This document shows positions 18,280-27,220 of a DNA stretch of 64,000 bases, one piece after another. The notes below the pieces were generated by a model. That model did no database searches, was not told the DNA's origin, and worked only from the letters and a program-made list of their open reading frames with translations. The translations under genes and the position numbers were made by a program. The stretch comes from Xanthomonas indica (lineage in GTDB: Bacteria > Pseudomonadota > Gammaproteobacteria > Xanthomonadales > Xanthomonadaceae), in NCBI RefSeq assembly GCF_040529045.1, contig NZ_CP131914.1, positions 124,001 through 188,000 of the forward strand, in the 5' to 3' direction. Each line of letters opens with the position of its first letter. Position 1 is the stretch's first letter.

Positions 18280-18507
18280 GAGCAACGGCGACGGCATGGG
18301 TCGTCTTGCCCGGTTTCGGAACCAGGCCATCACGCGACAAGACTGCTCGCACCGACCATGCGTCGTCAGCACGCACATCACTGCCAACCACTTCATCGGT
18401 CGAGCAGTCGGCCGAGATGGCGGCACCAGCGCACGCCATCCGCCTCGCAACTGCGCTACCTTGCACCCAAGGCGCGCCTCGCGCCCATGCCGCCACCGGA
18501 GATGCCC

Positions 18508-19326
18508 ATGCCCCTGCTCCATCGGTCCCCAGCCGCGCTAGCGCACAACGGCCGCCACCGTGCCTGGCGCATCGGCCTGGCCCTGCTGTGCGCCCTGATC
18601 GCCGCGCCGAGCATGGCCGCCGACAGCGCCGCCGTGCCCGCCTTGCAGCGCGCGCAGCAACTGATCCTGGTGCTGGCGCCGGACTGGGACAGCCCGCAGG
18701 GGCAGCTGCAGGCGTTCGAGCGCGACGCGCAGGGGTGGCGCGCGCATGGCAAGGCCTTCGACGTGAGCCTCGGCCGCCACGGCAGCGCCTGGGGCCTGGG
18801 CCTGCATCCGGCACAAGACGACGGCCCGCAGAAACGCGAAGGCGACGGCCGCAGCCCGGCGGGCGTGTTCACCATCGGCGAGGCCTTCGGCTATGCGCCG
18901 CGCATCGACAGCGCCATGCCCTACCAGGCAATGCAGGAGAGCAACTACTGCATCGACGTGCCCACCTCGCCGCTGTACAACCGCATCGTCGATGCCAAGG
19001 AGGTCGGCAGCGCCGCGGTGGCCGGGTCCACCGAGCCGATGCGCCTGGACCTGCGCCACGCCGGCGACACGCGCTACCGCGAGGGCTTCGTCATCCAGCA
19101 CAACGCGCAGGGCTCGCCGGGGGCCGGCAGCTGCATCTTCGCCCACCTGTGGCGTGCGCCGGGCGCGCCCACCGCCGGCTGCACCGCGATGCAGCCGGCC
19201 GACATGCAGGGGCTGCTGGCATGGCTGCGGCCGTCGGCCGCGCCGCTGTTCGTGCTGCTGCCCCGCGACGCCTACCGGCGCCTGCAGGCCGACTGGGCGC
19301 TGCCGGCCGTGGAGCCGGCATCGTGA
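18508..19326 (+). CDS. L,D-transpeptidase-like (YkuD / COG3786) exported protein
   Basis: The 272-residue protein has a signal peptide ending APSMA-A near residue 34. The catalytic block CIFAHLWRAPGAPTAGCTAM holds the Thr-x-Gly-Cys motif of the YkuD fold (nucleophile Cys). RSPAGVFTIGEAFGYAP is the usual upstream strand. Family members cross-link or trim peptidoglycan, or use related peptides, in the periplasm. ATG 18508 is chosen because GGAG lies 6 bases upstream; ATG 18487 and 18502 are in frame but badly spaced. The stop overlaps the start of the downstream permease (GTGA), so the two are coupled. Confidence 0.85.
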   Translation: MPLLHRSPAALAHNGRHRAWRIGLALLCALIAAPSMAADSAAVPALQRAQQLILVLAPDWDSPQGQLQAFERDAQGWRAHGKAFDVSLGRHGSAWGLGLHPAQDDGPQKREGDGRSPAGVFTIGEAFGYAPRIDSAMPYQAMQESNYCIDVPTSPLYNRIVDAKEVGSAAVAGSTEPMRLDLRHAGDTRYREGFVIQHNAQGSPGAGSCIFAHLWRAPGAPTAGCTAMQPADMQGLLAWLRPSAAPLFVLLPRDAYRRLQADWALPAVEPAS

Positions 19327-20618
19327 GCCAGGCGCCCGCGCCCGGGCTGGTCCGTGCGGTCAGCCGCTGGCAGATCGTCGGGCTGTCGATCAACGACGTG
19401 ATCGGCAGCGGCATCTACCTGCTGCCGGCGGCCACCGCCGCCCTGCTCGGGCCGCTGAGCCTGTGGGCGGTGCTGCTGGCCGGCGTCGCGGTGGCCCTGC
19501 TGGTACTGTGCTACGCGCAGGCGGCCAGCTACTTCGACGAGCCCGGCGGCAGCTATCTGTATGCGCGCGAGGCGTTCGGCCGCTTCGCCGGTTTCGAGAT
19601 CGGCTGGATGATCTGGCTGACCCGGATCAGTTCGGCGGCGGCGCTGAGCAACGGCCTGGCCGATGCGGTGGTGCGCTTCTGGCCGGCCGCAGCCGGTGGC
19701 GGCGCACGCCTGAGCATCGTGGTCGGCTCGCTCGGCCTGCTCACCGCGATCAACGTGATCGGCGTGAAGTCGGCCGCGCGCACCGGCGTGGCGCTGGTGA
19801 TCGGCAAGCTGGTGCCGCTGCTGCTGTTCGTGGCCATCGGCGTGTTCTACGTGGACTGGTCGTGGGCGTTCTCGGGCAAGACCCCGGACCCGCGCGATGT
19901 CGGCAACCTCGGCGAAGCGGCCTTGCTGCTGCTGTTCGCCTACGCCGGGTTCGAGAACATCCCGGCCGCTGCCGGCGAATACCGCAATCCGCGCCGCGAC
20001 GTGCCGTTCGCGCTGATCACCATGATCGTCACCGTCACCCTGATCTATGCCGCGGTGCAGGTGGTGGCGCAGGGCACGCTGCCCAACGTGGCGCAATCGG
20101 CGACGCCGCTGGCCGACGCCGCCAGCGGCTTCGGCGGCGAGGCGCTGGCGCTGATTCTGACCGTTGGCGCCACCATCTCCATCCTCGGCACCACCAGCAA
20201 CACGGTGATGCTGGGGCCGCGCTTCCTGTTCGCGCTGGCCAAGGACGGCTATGGCCCGGCGTTCCTGGCACGGGTACATCCGCGCTTCCGCACGCCGGCC
20301 GCGGCGATCCTGCTGCAGGGCGTGCTGTCGCTGGCGCTGGCCCTGTCCGGCTCGTTCGTACAACTCGCACTGCTGTCGATGGTCACCCGCCTGTTCGCCT
20401 ACATCGGCACCGCCGCGGCGGTGCTGGTGCTGGCACGGCGCTACCGCGACCGGCCCGGTGCGCTGCGGCTGCCGGGCGGGCCGCTGATTCCGCTGGCGGC
20501 GCTGTTGCTGGCGCTGGCGCTGCTGCTCAGCGCCAGTTGGCAGAACCTGGCCGCCGCGGGCGTGGCGTTGCTGGTCGGCGCGCTGTTCTATCGCTTCCCG
20601 CGCAAGGACGCGGCCTGA
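19323..20618 (+). CDS. APC-superfamily amino acid permease
   Basis: This 431-residue inner-membrane protein has about 12 hydrophobic segments. The APC signature near the N terminus reads VGLSINDVIGSGIYLLPA (helix 1 with the GSGI unwound loop), followed by YAQAASYFDEPGGSYLYARE. FAYAGFENIPAAAGEYRNPRRDVP is the conserved helix 6 region. The GTG start overlaps the TGA of the L,D-transpeptidase-like gene by 4 bp. Substrate cannot be read from the sequence. Linkage to a cell-wall enzyme raises the possibility of D-amino acid or small-amine uptake, which is speculation. Confidence 0.88.
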   Translation: MSQAPAPGLVRAVSRWQIVGLSINDVIGSGIYLLPAATAALLGPLSLWAVLLAGVAVALLVLCYAQAASYFDEPGGSYLYAREAFGRFAGFEIGWMIWLTRISSAAALSNGLADAVVRFWPAAAGGGARLSIVVGSLGLLTAINVIGVKSAARTGVALVIGKLVPLLLFVAIGVFYVDWSWAFSGKTPDPRDVGNLGEAALLLLFAYAGFENIPAAAGEYRNPRRDVPFALITMIVTVTLIYAAVQVVAQGTLPNVAQSATPLADAASGFGGEALALILTVGATISILGTTSNTVMLGPRFLFALAKDGYGPAFLARVHPRFRTPAAAILLQGVLSLALALSGSFVQLALLSMVTRLFAYIGTAAAVLVLARRYRDRPGALRLPGGPLIPLAALLLALALLLSASWQNLAAAGVALLVGALFYRFPRKDAA

Positions 20619-20705
20619 ACGCCTTCACGCCGCCTTGCGCGCAGGTCACGCGCGGATAACTCCAGCCCCCGGAGGCTGGACGCCCGACAGCAAGGGCCGC
20701 CCGCC

Positions 20706-21203
20706 ATGAAACGACGCCGCGTCTACAGTGCCCCGGATCTGCCCACCGCCACCCGTGCGCTGCAGGCCGCGCGCAGCGCCGGTGTCGACAACGACAACCT
20801 GTCGCTGGTCGCCCGCGGCGACATCGAACTGGAAGCCATCCCCGACGACCGCAAGGAAGGCAAGACCGACACCGTGCCGGCCGCCGCGCGCGGCGCCCTG
20901 GGTGGCGGCGCGGCGGGCCTGCTGGCCGGGCTGGCGGCGATCGCGGTACCGCCACTGGGCATCACCCTGGCCGGCGCCGGCGTGATGGCCATTGCCGGCG
21001 CGCTGGTCGGCAGCTGGTCCTCGGCCCTGGTCGGGTCGACTGTGCCGGACCCGGTGCGGCGCAACTTCGAAGAGGAAATCGAGGCCGGCCGCATCCTGGT
21101 GGTGATCGAAGGCGAGCCGGAGCAACTGGACGCCGCCGATGCCCCGCTGCGCGCGGCCGGCACCACGGCCTTGCCGTACGAAGCGGCGGCAGCCGCGCAC
21201 TGA
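20706..21203 (+). CDS. Hypothetical membrane-associated protein with glycine-rich hydrophobic centre
   Basis: The 165-residue protein has three visible parts. A basic N terminus (MKRRRVYSAPDLPTATRALQ) leads into an ACT/ferredoxin-like segment. Residues about 62-112 are a Gly/Ala-rich double hydrophobic segment (GALGGGAAGLLAGLAAIAVPP, then LAGAGVMAIAGALVG). A C-terminal stretch, RILVVIEGEPEQLDAADAPL, resembles the second half of DUF1269/general-stress-17M-like proteins. It may respond to osmotic or envelope stress by analogy with that group; no specific function is claimed. It stands alone, 87 bp after the permease. Confidence 0.75.
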   Translation: MKRRRVYSAPDLPTATRALQAARSAGVDNDNLSLVARGDIELEAIPDDRKEGKTDTVPAAARGALGGGAAGLLAGLAAIAVPPLGITLAGAGVMAIAGALVGSWSSALVGSTVPDPVRRNFEEEIEAGRILVVIEGEPEQLDAADAPLRAAGTTALPYEAAAAAH

Positions 21204-21328
21204 CGCGGCGCCACGGAGCGAACGCCACATCGGCTTGCGGCCGATCTCGCGCGCGAGGCGCGGCGCTCGATGGTCTGCGTAGCCTGGAGACCGACCACGA
21301 CGGCGCCGCAACCGGCGCGCGCTGGCCA

Positions 21329-21832
21329 TCAGGCGGTCGTCGACGCCCGCATGCGCACGAGCAGCCCAGCGGCGTACACCAGCCCATAGGCGATCAACGC
21401 CGCGGCGATGCTCATGGTCAGCGGGCTGGCGTTCTGCAGGGTCTGCGCACTCCCGCCGGAGAAGGCGCCGCTGGCCCAGCGCCAAGCCAGGCGCCCCAGC
21501 AACAGCACGCTCAGCGCGGCGCCGATCCAGGGATTGGGCGTATACCAGCGCGCGCCGTCCTGCACCTCGATGCGGGTGTGGTGCAGGGCGAAGGCGCCCA
21601 GCGCGGCACCGCCCACGGCACCCAGCGCCATGCCCAGGCGCACGGCGGGCAATTGCGCAGCCAGCCAAGTCAGCAGGACCGCGACCAGCAGCAGGAACCC
21701 GAGCCGCACGCCGGTGCGCCGCGGTTGCCAGGGCTGGCGGCCGAAGTAGCGGCGGATCCGCCGGTAATACAACCAGCCGACGCCGGCCGTGGCCAGGTAC
21801 GGGGTCAGCAAGGCGATGCCGTTGGCGGCCAT
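21329..21832 (-). CDS. Hypothetical four-to-five-helix membrane protein (DUF1453-like)
   Basis: This 167-residue integral membrane protein begins MAANGIALLTPYLA. Helices follow at about residues 5-20, 40-60, 65-85, 105-122 and 140-158. The pairing VGWLYYRRIRRYFGRQPW and FALHHTRIEVQDG resembles small DUF1453/CcdC-like membrane proteins, but the match is not firm. The start is uncertain: GTG at 21877 in the same frame would add 15 residues, and neither has a clear ribosome site. It is convergent with the gene at 20706. Confidence 0.6.
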   Translation of the reverse strand: MAANGIALLTPYLATAGVGWLYYRRIRRYFGRQPWQPRRTGVRLGFLLLVAVLLTWLAAQLPAVRLGMALGAVGGAALGAFALHHTRIEVQDGARWYTPNPWIGAALSVLLLGRLAWRWASGAFSGGSAQTLQNASPLTMSIAAALIAYGLVYAAGLLVRMRASTTA

Positions 21833-22000
21833 GGGGTCTGCCGGAAAGCGAGGGTGTAGCGGCGGATCGTAAGCCACCGTGCGCGCGGGCGCAGCCTGCC
21901 AGAAGGCATGAATGTTTCATACCGCGATCACGCCGCGCAGGGACAGGATTAACGAGCGCCTGACTAGCGTGGAGCGTATTCACCGCAACGGAGACCCACG

Positions 22001-22309
22001 ATGAGCGTTCCGTATCAGATTCCCGGCCGCGCCCCCAACGACGAGGACCGCAGCAGCGTCTCGCAGTACTGGCGCGATCGCTTCGCGGACGAGCCCTACT
22101 ACAGCGAAGGCGAGCGCTTCGAAGACTACGAGCCCGCCTACCACGCCGGCCACGAGGCGCGCATCCGCGACTTCAACCGCGCCTACGAGCAGGTGGAAGC
22201 GGAGCTGCACCGCGACTGGGACAACAACAAAGGCTCGCAGACCCTGAGCTGGAGCAAGGCCCGCCACGCGGTGCGCCGCGCCTGGGAGCGGGCCGGCAAC
22301 GGCGACTGA
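22001..22309 (+). CDS. Small acidic hydrophilic protein of unknown function
   Basis: The 102-residue soluble protein is rich in Asp, Glu, Arg and Tyr (for example RDRFADEPYYSEGERFEDYEPAY), with no Cys and no membrane segment. GGAG lies 7 bases before the ATG, which supports it being real. The amphipathic C-terminal half (RIRDFNRAYEQVEAELHRDWD) could form a long helix. Nothing in it identifies a function; similar small proteins in related genomes are stress-associated, which is only an analogy. Confidence 0.75.
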   Translation: MSVPYQIPGRAPNDEDRSSVSQYWRDRFADEPYYSEGERFEDYEPAYHAGHEARIRDFNRAYEQVEAELHRDWDNNKGSQTLSWSKARHAVRRAWERAGNGD

Positions 22310-22332
22310 GGCGGACGCGCCACATCCCCGAT

Positions 22333-22400
22333 CGTAGGAGCGGCTTCAGCCGCGACGGGCTTTACCGAGCAAGCGCGTCGCGGCTGAAGCCGCTCGTACG
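22333..22400. repeat. REP hairpin
   Basis: Inverted pair of GTAGGAGCGGCTTCAGCCGCGAC and its complement, with one base change in the right arm (CTCGTAC for CTCCTAC). It lies between the small acidic protein gene and the convergent sugar dehydrogenase and could serve as a bidirectional transcription stop. Confidence 0.9.
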
Positions 22401-22519
22401 AGGGCAGCACGGCGTTGTTCCTAATAGCACTACGCGCCCGACGAAACCGACGCATCGCCAGGCACACGCCCATGCCGCTCACCCGGCAGCGGCGCAACCG
22501 CCACTGCCGGGTGCGTGCT

Positions 22520-23665
22520 TCAACTCTCCAGCGGCTGCAACTTCAGCAAGCGCCCGCCGGCGCCGTCTTCCAGCAGCCACAGCGCGCCGTCCGGGCCCTG
22601 CTCCACTTCGCGGATGCGCTTGCCCATGTCGTAGCGCGCCGCTTCGCGCGCGGTCTCGCCGTTGAACTCGATCCGCACCAGCGACTGCGAGGACAGGCCG
22701 CCGATGAAGCCGTTGCCGCGCCACTGCGGGAAGCGGCTGCCGTTGTAGATGACGAAGCCGGCCGGCGAGATCACCGGCGTCCAGCTCACCTTGGGCGCGG
22801 CGAATTCCGGCCGCGTGCTGTGGTCGGGGATCGGACGGCCATCGTAATGATCGCCATTGGACACGATCGGGTAGCCGTAGTTGGCGCCGCGCTGGATCAG
22901 GTTGAGTTCGTCGCCGCCGGCCGGGCCCATTTCGTGTTCCCACAGCCGGCCGTTGGCGTCGAAGGCCAGGCCGAGCACGTTGCGGTGGCCGAGCGACCAG
23001 ACCTGCGCGGCGACGCCGCCGCGGTTGGAGAATGGGTTGTCGGCCGGCACGCTGCCGTCGTCGTTGAGGCGCACGATCTTGCCCAGGTTGCCGCTCATGT
23101 CCTGCGCCGGGTCGAACTTCTGCCGCTCGCTCGAACTGATCCACAGCTTGCCGTCCGGGCCGAACGCCAGCCGGTGGCCGAAGTGGCCGTTGCCGGACAC
23201 CTTGGGCTGCTGCCGCCAGATCACCTGCTGCTGCGACAAGGTGCCGCCGCCGTTGTTGTCGAGCGTGAGCTTGGCGCGCATCACCGCGCCACCGCGCGTG
23301 TCGCCGCTGCCGGGTTCGGCGTAGCTCAGGTAGACCCAGCCGTTCTTGGCGAAGCCCGGATGCGGCAGCACATCGCCCAGGCCGCCCTGGCCGCCGTAGG
23401 CCACCGCCGGGACGCCGGTCACCGCGCCGGTGTGGCCGCTGACCGGGTCGATGCGCTTGAGCGTGCCGCCCTTCTCGCTGACCAGCGCGGTGCCATCGGG
23501 CAGGAAACTCATTGCCCAGGGTTCGTTGAAGGTGGCGACCGGCGTCGCCGAGAACGGCCAGTCGCCGCGCCGCTCGGCCGCTTTGTCGGCGGGCGCGGCG
23601 TGTGCCGCGGACATCGCCAGGCCAATGGCCAGCGCGCAAGCCAAACCCAGGGGAGTACGTTGCAT
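22520..23665 (-). CDS. PQQ-dependent aldose sugar dehydrogenase, soluble (YliI/Asd type)
   Basis: This 381-residue periplasmic protein has a signal peptide ending AAHAA near residue 24. The six-bladed propeller of the soluble glucose/aldose dehydrogenase family (PF07995) is recognised by [74 protein letters not shown] and LWLLEDG. Family members oxidise aldoses with PQQ and Ca2+ as cofactors. ATG 23665 is preferred because AGGTG lies about 8 bases upstream; GTG at 23674 is three codons earlier. It is monocistronic, divided from BglX by 182 bp. Confidence 0.88.
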   Translation of the reverse strand: MQRTPLGLACALAIGLAMSAAHAAPADKAAERRGDWPFSATPVATFNEPWAMSFLPDGTALVSEKGGTLKRIDPVSGHTGAVTGVPAVAYGGQGGLGDVLPHPGFAKNGWVYLSYAEPGSGDTRGGAVMRAKLTLDNNGGGTLSQQQVIWRQQPKVSGNGHFGHRLAFGPDGKLWISSSERQKFDPAQDMSGNLGKIVRLNDDGSVPADNPFSNRGGVAAQVWSLGHRNVLGLAFDANGRLWEHEMGPAGGDELNLIQRGANYGYPIVSNGDHYDGRPIPDHSTRPEFAAPKVSWTPVISPAGFVIYNGSRFPQWRGNGFIGGLSSQSLVRIEFNGETAREAARYDMGKRIREVEQGPDGALWLLEDGAGGRLLKLQPLES

Positions 23666-23847
23666 GACGTGCACCTATCGGTTGGGGTCGAATCCCGAAC
23701 CTAGCAGACCCCATGTGCACGGCAAGCATGCCGCGGCCAGGGCGTGGCCGCGGTCACGTCACGGCGACGGGTCCGGTAGACACGTCGCCTATTCAAGAAC
23801 GTCGCCGCGGCGGCGGCAGGCCCTGCCGCGACGCCGCGACGCCGCAA

Positions 23848-26025
23848 TCAGCCCTGCGGCAGCAGCTCGAAGGCCACGGGCTCGCCGCTGGCCGAGGACG
23901 CGCACACCCACAGGTCGAACATGCCCGGCTCGGCCGTGCACTGTCCGTCGCGGCCGGTGAAGGCCAGCGCGTGGCGGTCGAGGGTGAAGCTGACCTCCAT
24001 GCCCTCGCCCGCCGCCAGCCGCACCTTGCGGAACGCCTTCAGCTCGCGCACCGGGCGCACCCGGCTGGCGACACGGTCGTGGATGTACAGCTGCACCACT
24101 TCCTCGCCCTCGCGCTCGCCGACGTTGTCGATGCGCGTGGTCACGGTCAGGGTGTCGTCCCAACCGACCTGGGTGCGGTCGAGTTGCGGCGCGCCGTAGG
24201 CGAACTGGGTGTAGCTGAGGCCATGGCCGAACGGATACAGCGGCGCGTTCGGCACCTCGCGCCAGCGCGATTTGAACTCGCTCATCGTCGGCAATTCCGG
24301 CCGGCCGGTGCGCGGGTGGTTGTAGAAGTACGGCTGCTGCCCGGCATCGAGCGGGAAGCTCACCGGCAAGCGCGCGGACGGGTTGTAGTCGCCGAACAGC
24401 ACGTCGGCCACCGCCGGGCCGGTCTGCGTGCCCAGGTACCAGGTCACCGCGATCGCCGCGGCGTCGCGCACCGCGCCCTGCAGCGCCAGCGCGCGGCCGT
24501 TGCGCAGCAGCACCACCAGCGGCGTGCCGGTGGCGGCCACCGCTTCGGCCAGCGCCTGCTGCGCCGGCGGCAGCACGATCTGCGTGCGCGACTGCGCCTC
24601 GCCGCTGTAGCGCTGCGGCTCGCCCAGCGCCAGCACCACCACGTCGGCGGCGCGCGCGGCGGCCACCGCCGCCTCGATGCCGCCGTCCAGCGGCGCTTCC
24701 AGCGCGCAACCGGGCACCACGGTCAGCGCCTGCGCGTCGTCCAGCGCGGCGCGTACGCCGGCCTCGAGGGTCACGTAGCGGCTCTTGTCGCCGAACAGGG
24801 TCCAGCAGCCCTCGATGTTGTCGCGGTCCTGCACGAACGGGCCGATCAGCGCGATCTTCTGTCCCTGCTTGCGCAGCGGCAGCACCGGGCCGTCGTTCTT
24901 CAGCAGCACGATCGAGCGCCGCGCCGCGTCGCGCGCCAGCGCATCGTGCGCGGCGATGTGCGACTGGTCGGCCTCGCGCGCCGGGTCCAGCGAGCGGTAC
25001 GGATCGTCCAGCAGGCCGATCGCTTCCTTCAGTTCCAGCACGCGGCGCACCGACGCGTCCAGCAGCGCCATCGGCACCTCGCCGTCCTCCACCAGCGATG
25101 GCAGGTGCGCGGCGTAGAAGCCGCTCTGCATGCTCATGTCCATGCCGGCCAGGAACGCCTTCTTGGTCGCGTCGCGCTCGTCGGCGGCATAGCCGTGCGC
25201 GATCAGCTCCATGTCGGCGGTGTAGTCGGAGATCACCACGCCGGGGAACTTCCATTCGCCGCGCAGGATCTCGGTCAGCAACTCGTGGTTGGCGCTGGCC
25301 GGCACGCCGTTGATGTCGTTGAAGGAGGTCATCACGCTCAGCGCGCCGGCGCCGAGGGCGGCCTGGAACGGCGGCAGGTGCACGTCGCGCAGGGTCTGCG
25401 GGGCGATGTCGACGCTGGCGTACTCCATGCCGGCGGCGACCGCGCCATAGGCGGCGAAGTGCTTGGGCGTGGCCAGCAGCGCATCGTCGGCGCGCAGGTC
25501 CGGCCCGTGGAAGCCGCGCACGCGTGCGGCGGCGAAGGCGCAGCCCAGCACCACGTCTTCGCCGGCGCCCTCGGCGCCGCGGCCCCAGCGCTGGTCGCGG
25601 GCGATGTCCACCGCCGGCGCATAGGTCCAATGGATGCCGGCGGCGGTGGCCTCGACCGCGGTGGCGCGCGCGGTGCGCTCGGCCAGGTCCGGCTCGAAGC
25701 TGGCGGCCTCGCCCAGCGGGATCGGGAACACCGTGCGCATGCCATGGATCACGTCCGCGGCCAGGATCACCGGGATGCCCAGCCGGCTCTCCTCCAGCGC
25801 CACCTGCTGGATGCGCCGTCCCAGCTCCGCGCCGACGCCGTTGAACAGCGAGCCGACCCGGCCGGCGCGCACCTGCTGCAGCACCTCGTCGGCATTGCGG
25901 ACGTTGGCTTCCGGATTCACGTCCGGGGCGAACGGGCGCACCATGTCGGCGAAGACGCCGAGCTGGCCGACCTTCTCCTCGACGGTCATGCGGGCGATGA
26001 GCGATTCGATACGATCCGAAGCCAT
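23848..26025 (-). CDS. Glycoside hydrolase family 3 beta-glucosidase, BglX-like, cytosolic
   Basis: The 725-residue GH3 enzyme has no signal peptide; it starts directly with RIESLIARMTVEEKVGQL. The barrel shows GIHWTYAPAVDIARDQRWGR and KHFAAYGAVAAGMEY, and the nucleophile block is FPGVVISDYTADMEL. The GH3 C domain and a fibronectin-III-like end (YIHDRVASRVRPVRELKAF) follow, as in BglX. It would release glucose (or xylose) from imported beta-linked oligosaccharides. A LacI-type operator overlaps its leader, indicating sugar-responsive control. It is less like the GH3 enzyme at 3987, which is exported and has a different C-terminal module. Confidence 0.9.
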   Translation of the reverse strand: MASDRIESLIARMTVEEKVGQLGVFADMVRPFAPDVNPEANVRNADEVLQQVRAGRVGSLFNGVGAELGRRIQQVALEESRLGIPVILAADVIHGMRTVFPIPLGEAASFEPDLAERTARATAVEATAAGIHWTYAPAVDIARDQRWGRGAEGAGEDVVLGCAFAAARVRGFHGPDLRADDALLATPKHFAAYGAVAAGMEYASVDIAPQTLRDVHLPPFQAALGAGALSVMTSFNDINGVPASANHELLTEILRGEWKFPGVVISDYTADMELIAHGYAADERDATKKAFLAGMDMSMQSGFYAAHLPSLVEDGEVPMALLDASVRRVLELKEAIGLLDDPYRSLDPAREADQSHIAAHDALARDAARRSIVLLKNDGPVLPLRKQGQKIALIGPFVQDRDNIEGCWTLFGDKSRYVTLEAGVRAALDDAQALTVVPGCALEAPLDGGIEAAVAAARAADVVVLALGEPQRYSGEAQSRTQIVLPPAQQALAEAVAATGTPLVVLLRNGRALALQGAVRDAAAIAVTWYLGTQTGPAVADVLFGDYNPSARLPVSFPLDAGQQPYFYNHPRTGRPELPTMSEFKSRWREVPNAPLYPFGHGLSYTQFAYGAPQLDRTQVGWDDTLTVTTRIDNVGEREGEEVVQLYIHDRVASRVRPVRELKAFRKVRLAAGEGMEVSFTLDRHALAFTGRDGQCTAEPGMFDLWVCASSASGEPVAFELLPQG

Positions 26026-26036
26026 GGGGTCCTTTG

Positions 26037-26050
26037 AGAAAACGTTTACA
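26037..26050 (-). promoter_or_regulatory. LacI-type operator before the BglX-like gene
   Basis: The minus strand reads TGTAAACGTTTTCT, with the AAACGTTT centre typical of LacI/GalR operators. It sits 11 bp before the ATG, where a bound repressor would block transcription or early elongation. No cognate regulator gene is adjacent. Confidence 0.5.
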
Positions 26051-26278
26051 TAGCCGCCAATTCTAGCTCTGCGGCCAGTCGATGGGGCAAGTTCCGGCGC
26101 CGGAATCGCCTATTCATAAAACTGTCTACCGACCGGGTGCGCCCCGGCCGCCGCGCACCATACGCCTGCGGACGGATGCCGCATAGGGCGAGCAACGGGA
26201 TGGCACGGCCGAGATGCCCCGCCTCACAAGGGCCGCATCGCGGCCGCCGGCCACAGGCACGGCGGCGCCCGCGGCGGC

Positions 26279-27220
26279 TCAGGAGCTGAAGTAGGCCTCG
26301 GCGATGGCGTTGTGCAGGTGGCCGAGGTGGGTCTGGATCTCGTCCATGAACCCGGCCGGGTTGTGCGCGGCCAGGTAGGCCGGGTCGGCATTGCGCACCA
26401 GCCCGCTGATCCGCATCAGCGCGCGCTCCACCGGCGGCCGCGGCGGCATGGTCGGCAGGATGTGCTGGGCGCGGACCAGGCAGAACTGCACGCTGCGCGG
26501 GAAATCGTTGTTCTGCAGCAGGAAGCGCAGCGCCTGCTCGCCGGTGACGCGCTGCCGCACGTGGCGGCGGTACATCTGGTAGGCGGCCTGGGCGCGCAGC
26601 ACGCTCATCCACTGCATGGCCTGGTAGGCCTCGCGGTCGTCGGCCTGGCGCGGGGTGATCAGGCCCGAGGCGCCGGCATCGATGATGCGCGTGGTCATGT
26701 CGGCCTGCTCGATCGCCGTGCCCAGGCGCAGGAACTGGAAGCCGATGTCGCGGCTGACGTTGGCGGTCAGCAGCCCGGACACCTTCAGGCAGGCATCGGT
26801 GACATGGGACAGGAACTCCATGCGGTAGCGGCGGCCGACGCTGCGCTCGCCGTTGGCGTCGATGTGCAGGTGCAGGTCGTTGACCGCTTCCCAGATCTCC
26901 TGCGGCAGCGTGTCGCGGATGCTGCGCAGCAGTTCGCGGGCGTAGCGCACCGAGCTGCGCAGCGAGGACGGATTGCGCTCGTCCAGCAGCAGGAAGCGCA
27001 CCACGTCGGCATCGCCGACGTCGTCGCCGGCATTGGGGAACCACAGCGCGAAGATCTCACCGGCGCCGACCGTGTCGATCATCGGCCGCCAGGCGAAACG
27101 CACCGAGCGCGGCAGGTCCAGCTGCAGCAGGCTGCCCACTCCGACCAGCCGCGCGGTGGTCTCGGCGCGGCGCACGTAGCGGCTGAACCAGTAGAGGTTG
27201 TCGGCGACGCGCGAGAGCAT
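26279..27220 (-). CDS. Alpha-E domain protein (DUF403)
   Basis: This 313-residue, largely helical cytosolic protein starts MLSRVADNLYWFSRYVRRAE, the hallmark of the alpha-E family. Other conserved blocks are FLLLDERNPSSLRSSV and GRRYRMEFLSH. The ATG overlaps the TGA of the ATP-grasp gene by one base, so the two are coupled, as in most genomes. These pairs often travel with a transglutaminase-like protease and are thought to make or attach a peptide; no transglutaminase gene follows here. The reaction is unknown. Confidence 0.88.
   Translation of the reverse strand: MLSRVADNLYWFSRYVRRAETTARLVGVGSLLQLDLPRSVRFAWRPMIDTVGAGEIFALWFPNAGDDVGDADVVRFLLLDERNPSSLRSSVRYARELLRSIRDTLPQEIWEAVNDLHLHIDANGERSVGRRYRMEFLSHVTDACLKVSGLLTANVSRDIGFQFLRLGTAIEQADMTTRIIDAGASGLITPRQADDREAYQAMQWMSVLRAQAAYQMYRRHVRQRVTGEQALRFLLQNNDFPRSVQFCLVRAQHILPTMPPRPPVERALMRISGLVRNADPAYLAAHNPAGFMDEIQTHLGHLHNAIAEAYFSS

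Noticed and set aside
17437-18540. Several 180-260-codon frames in the inverted-repeat region
   Set aside because: They lie on repeat arms, overlap each other on both strands and show Leu/Ala or Ser/Arg low complexity; none has a ribosome site or a domain.
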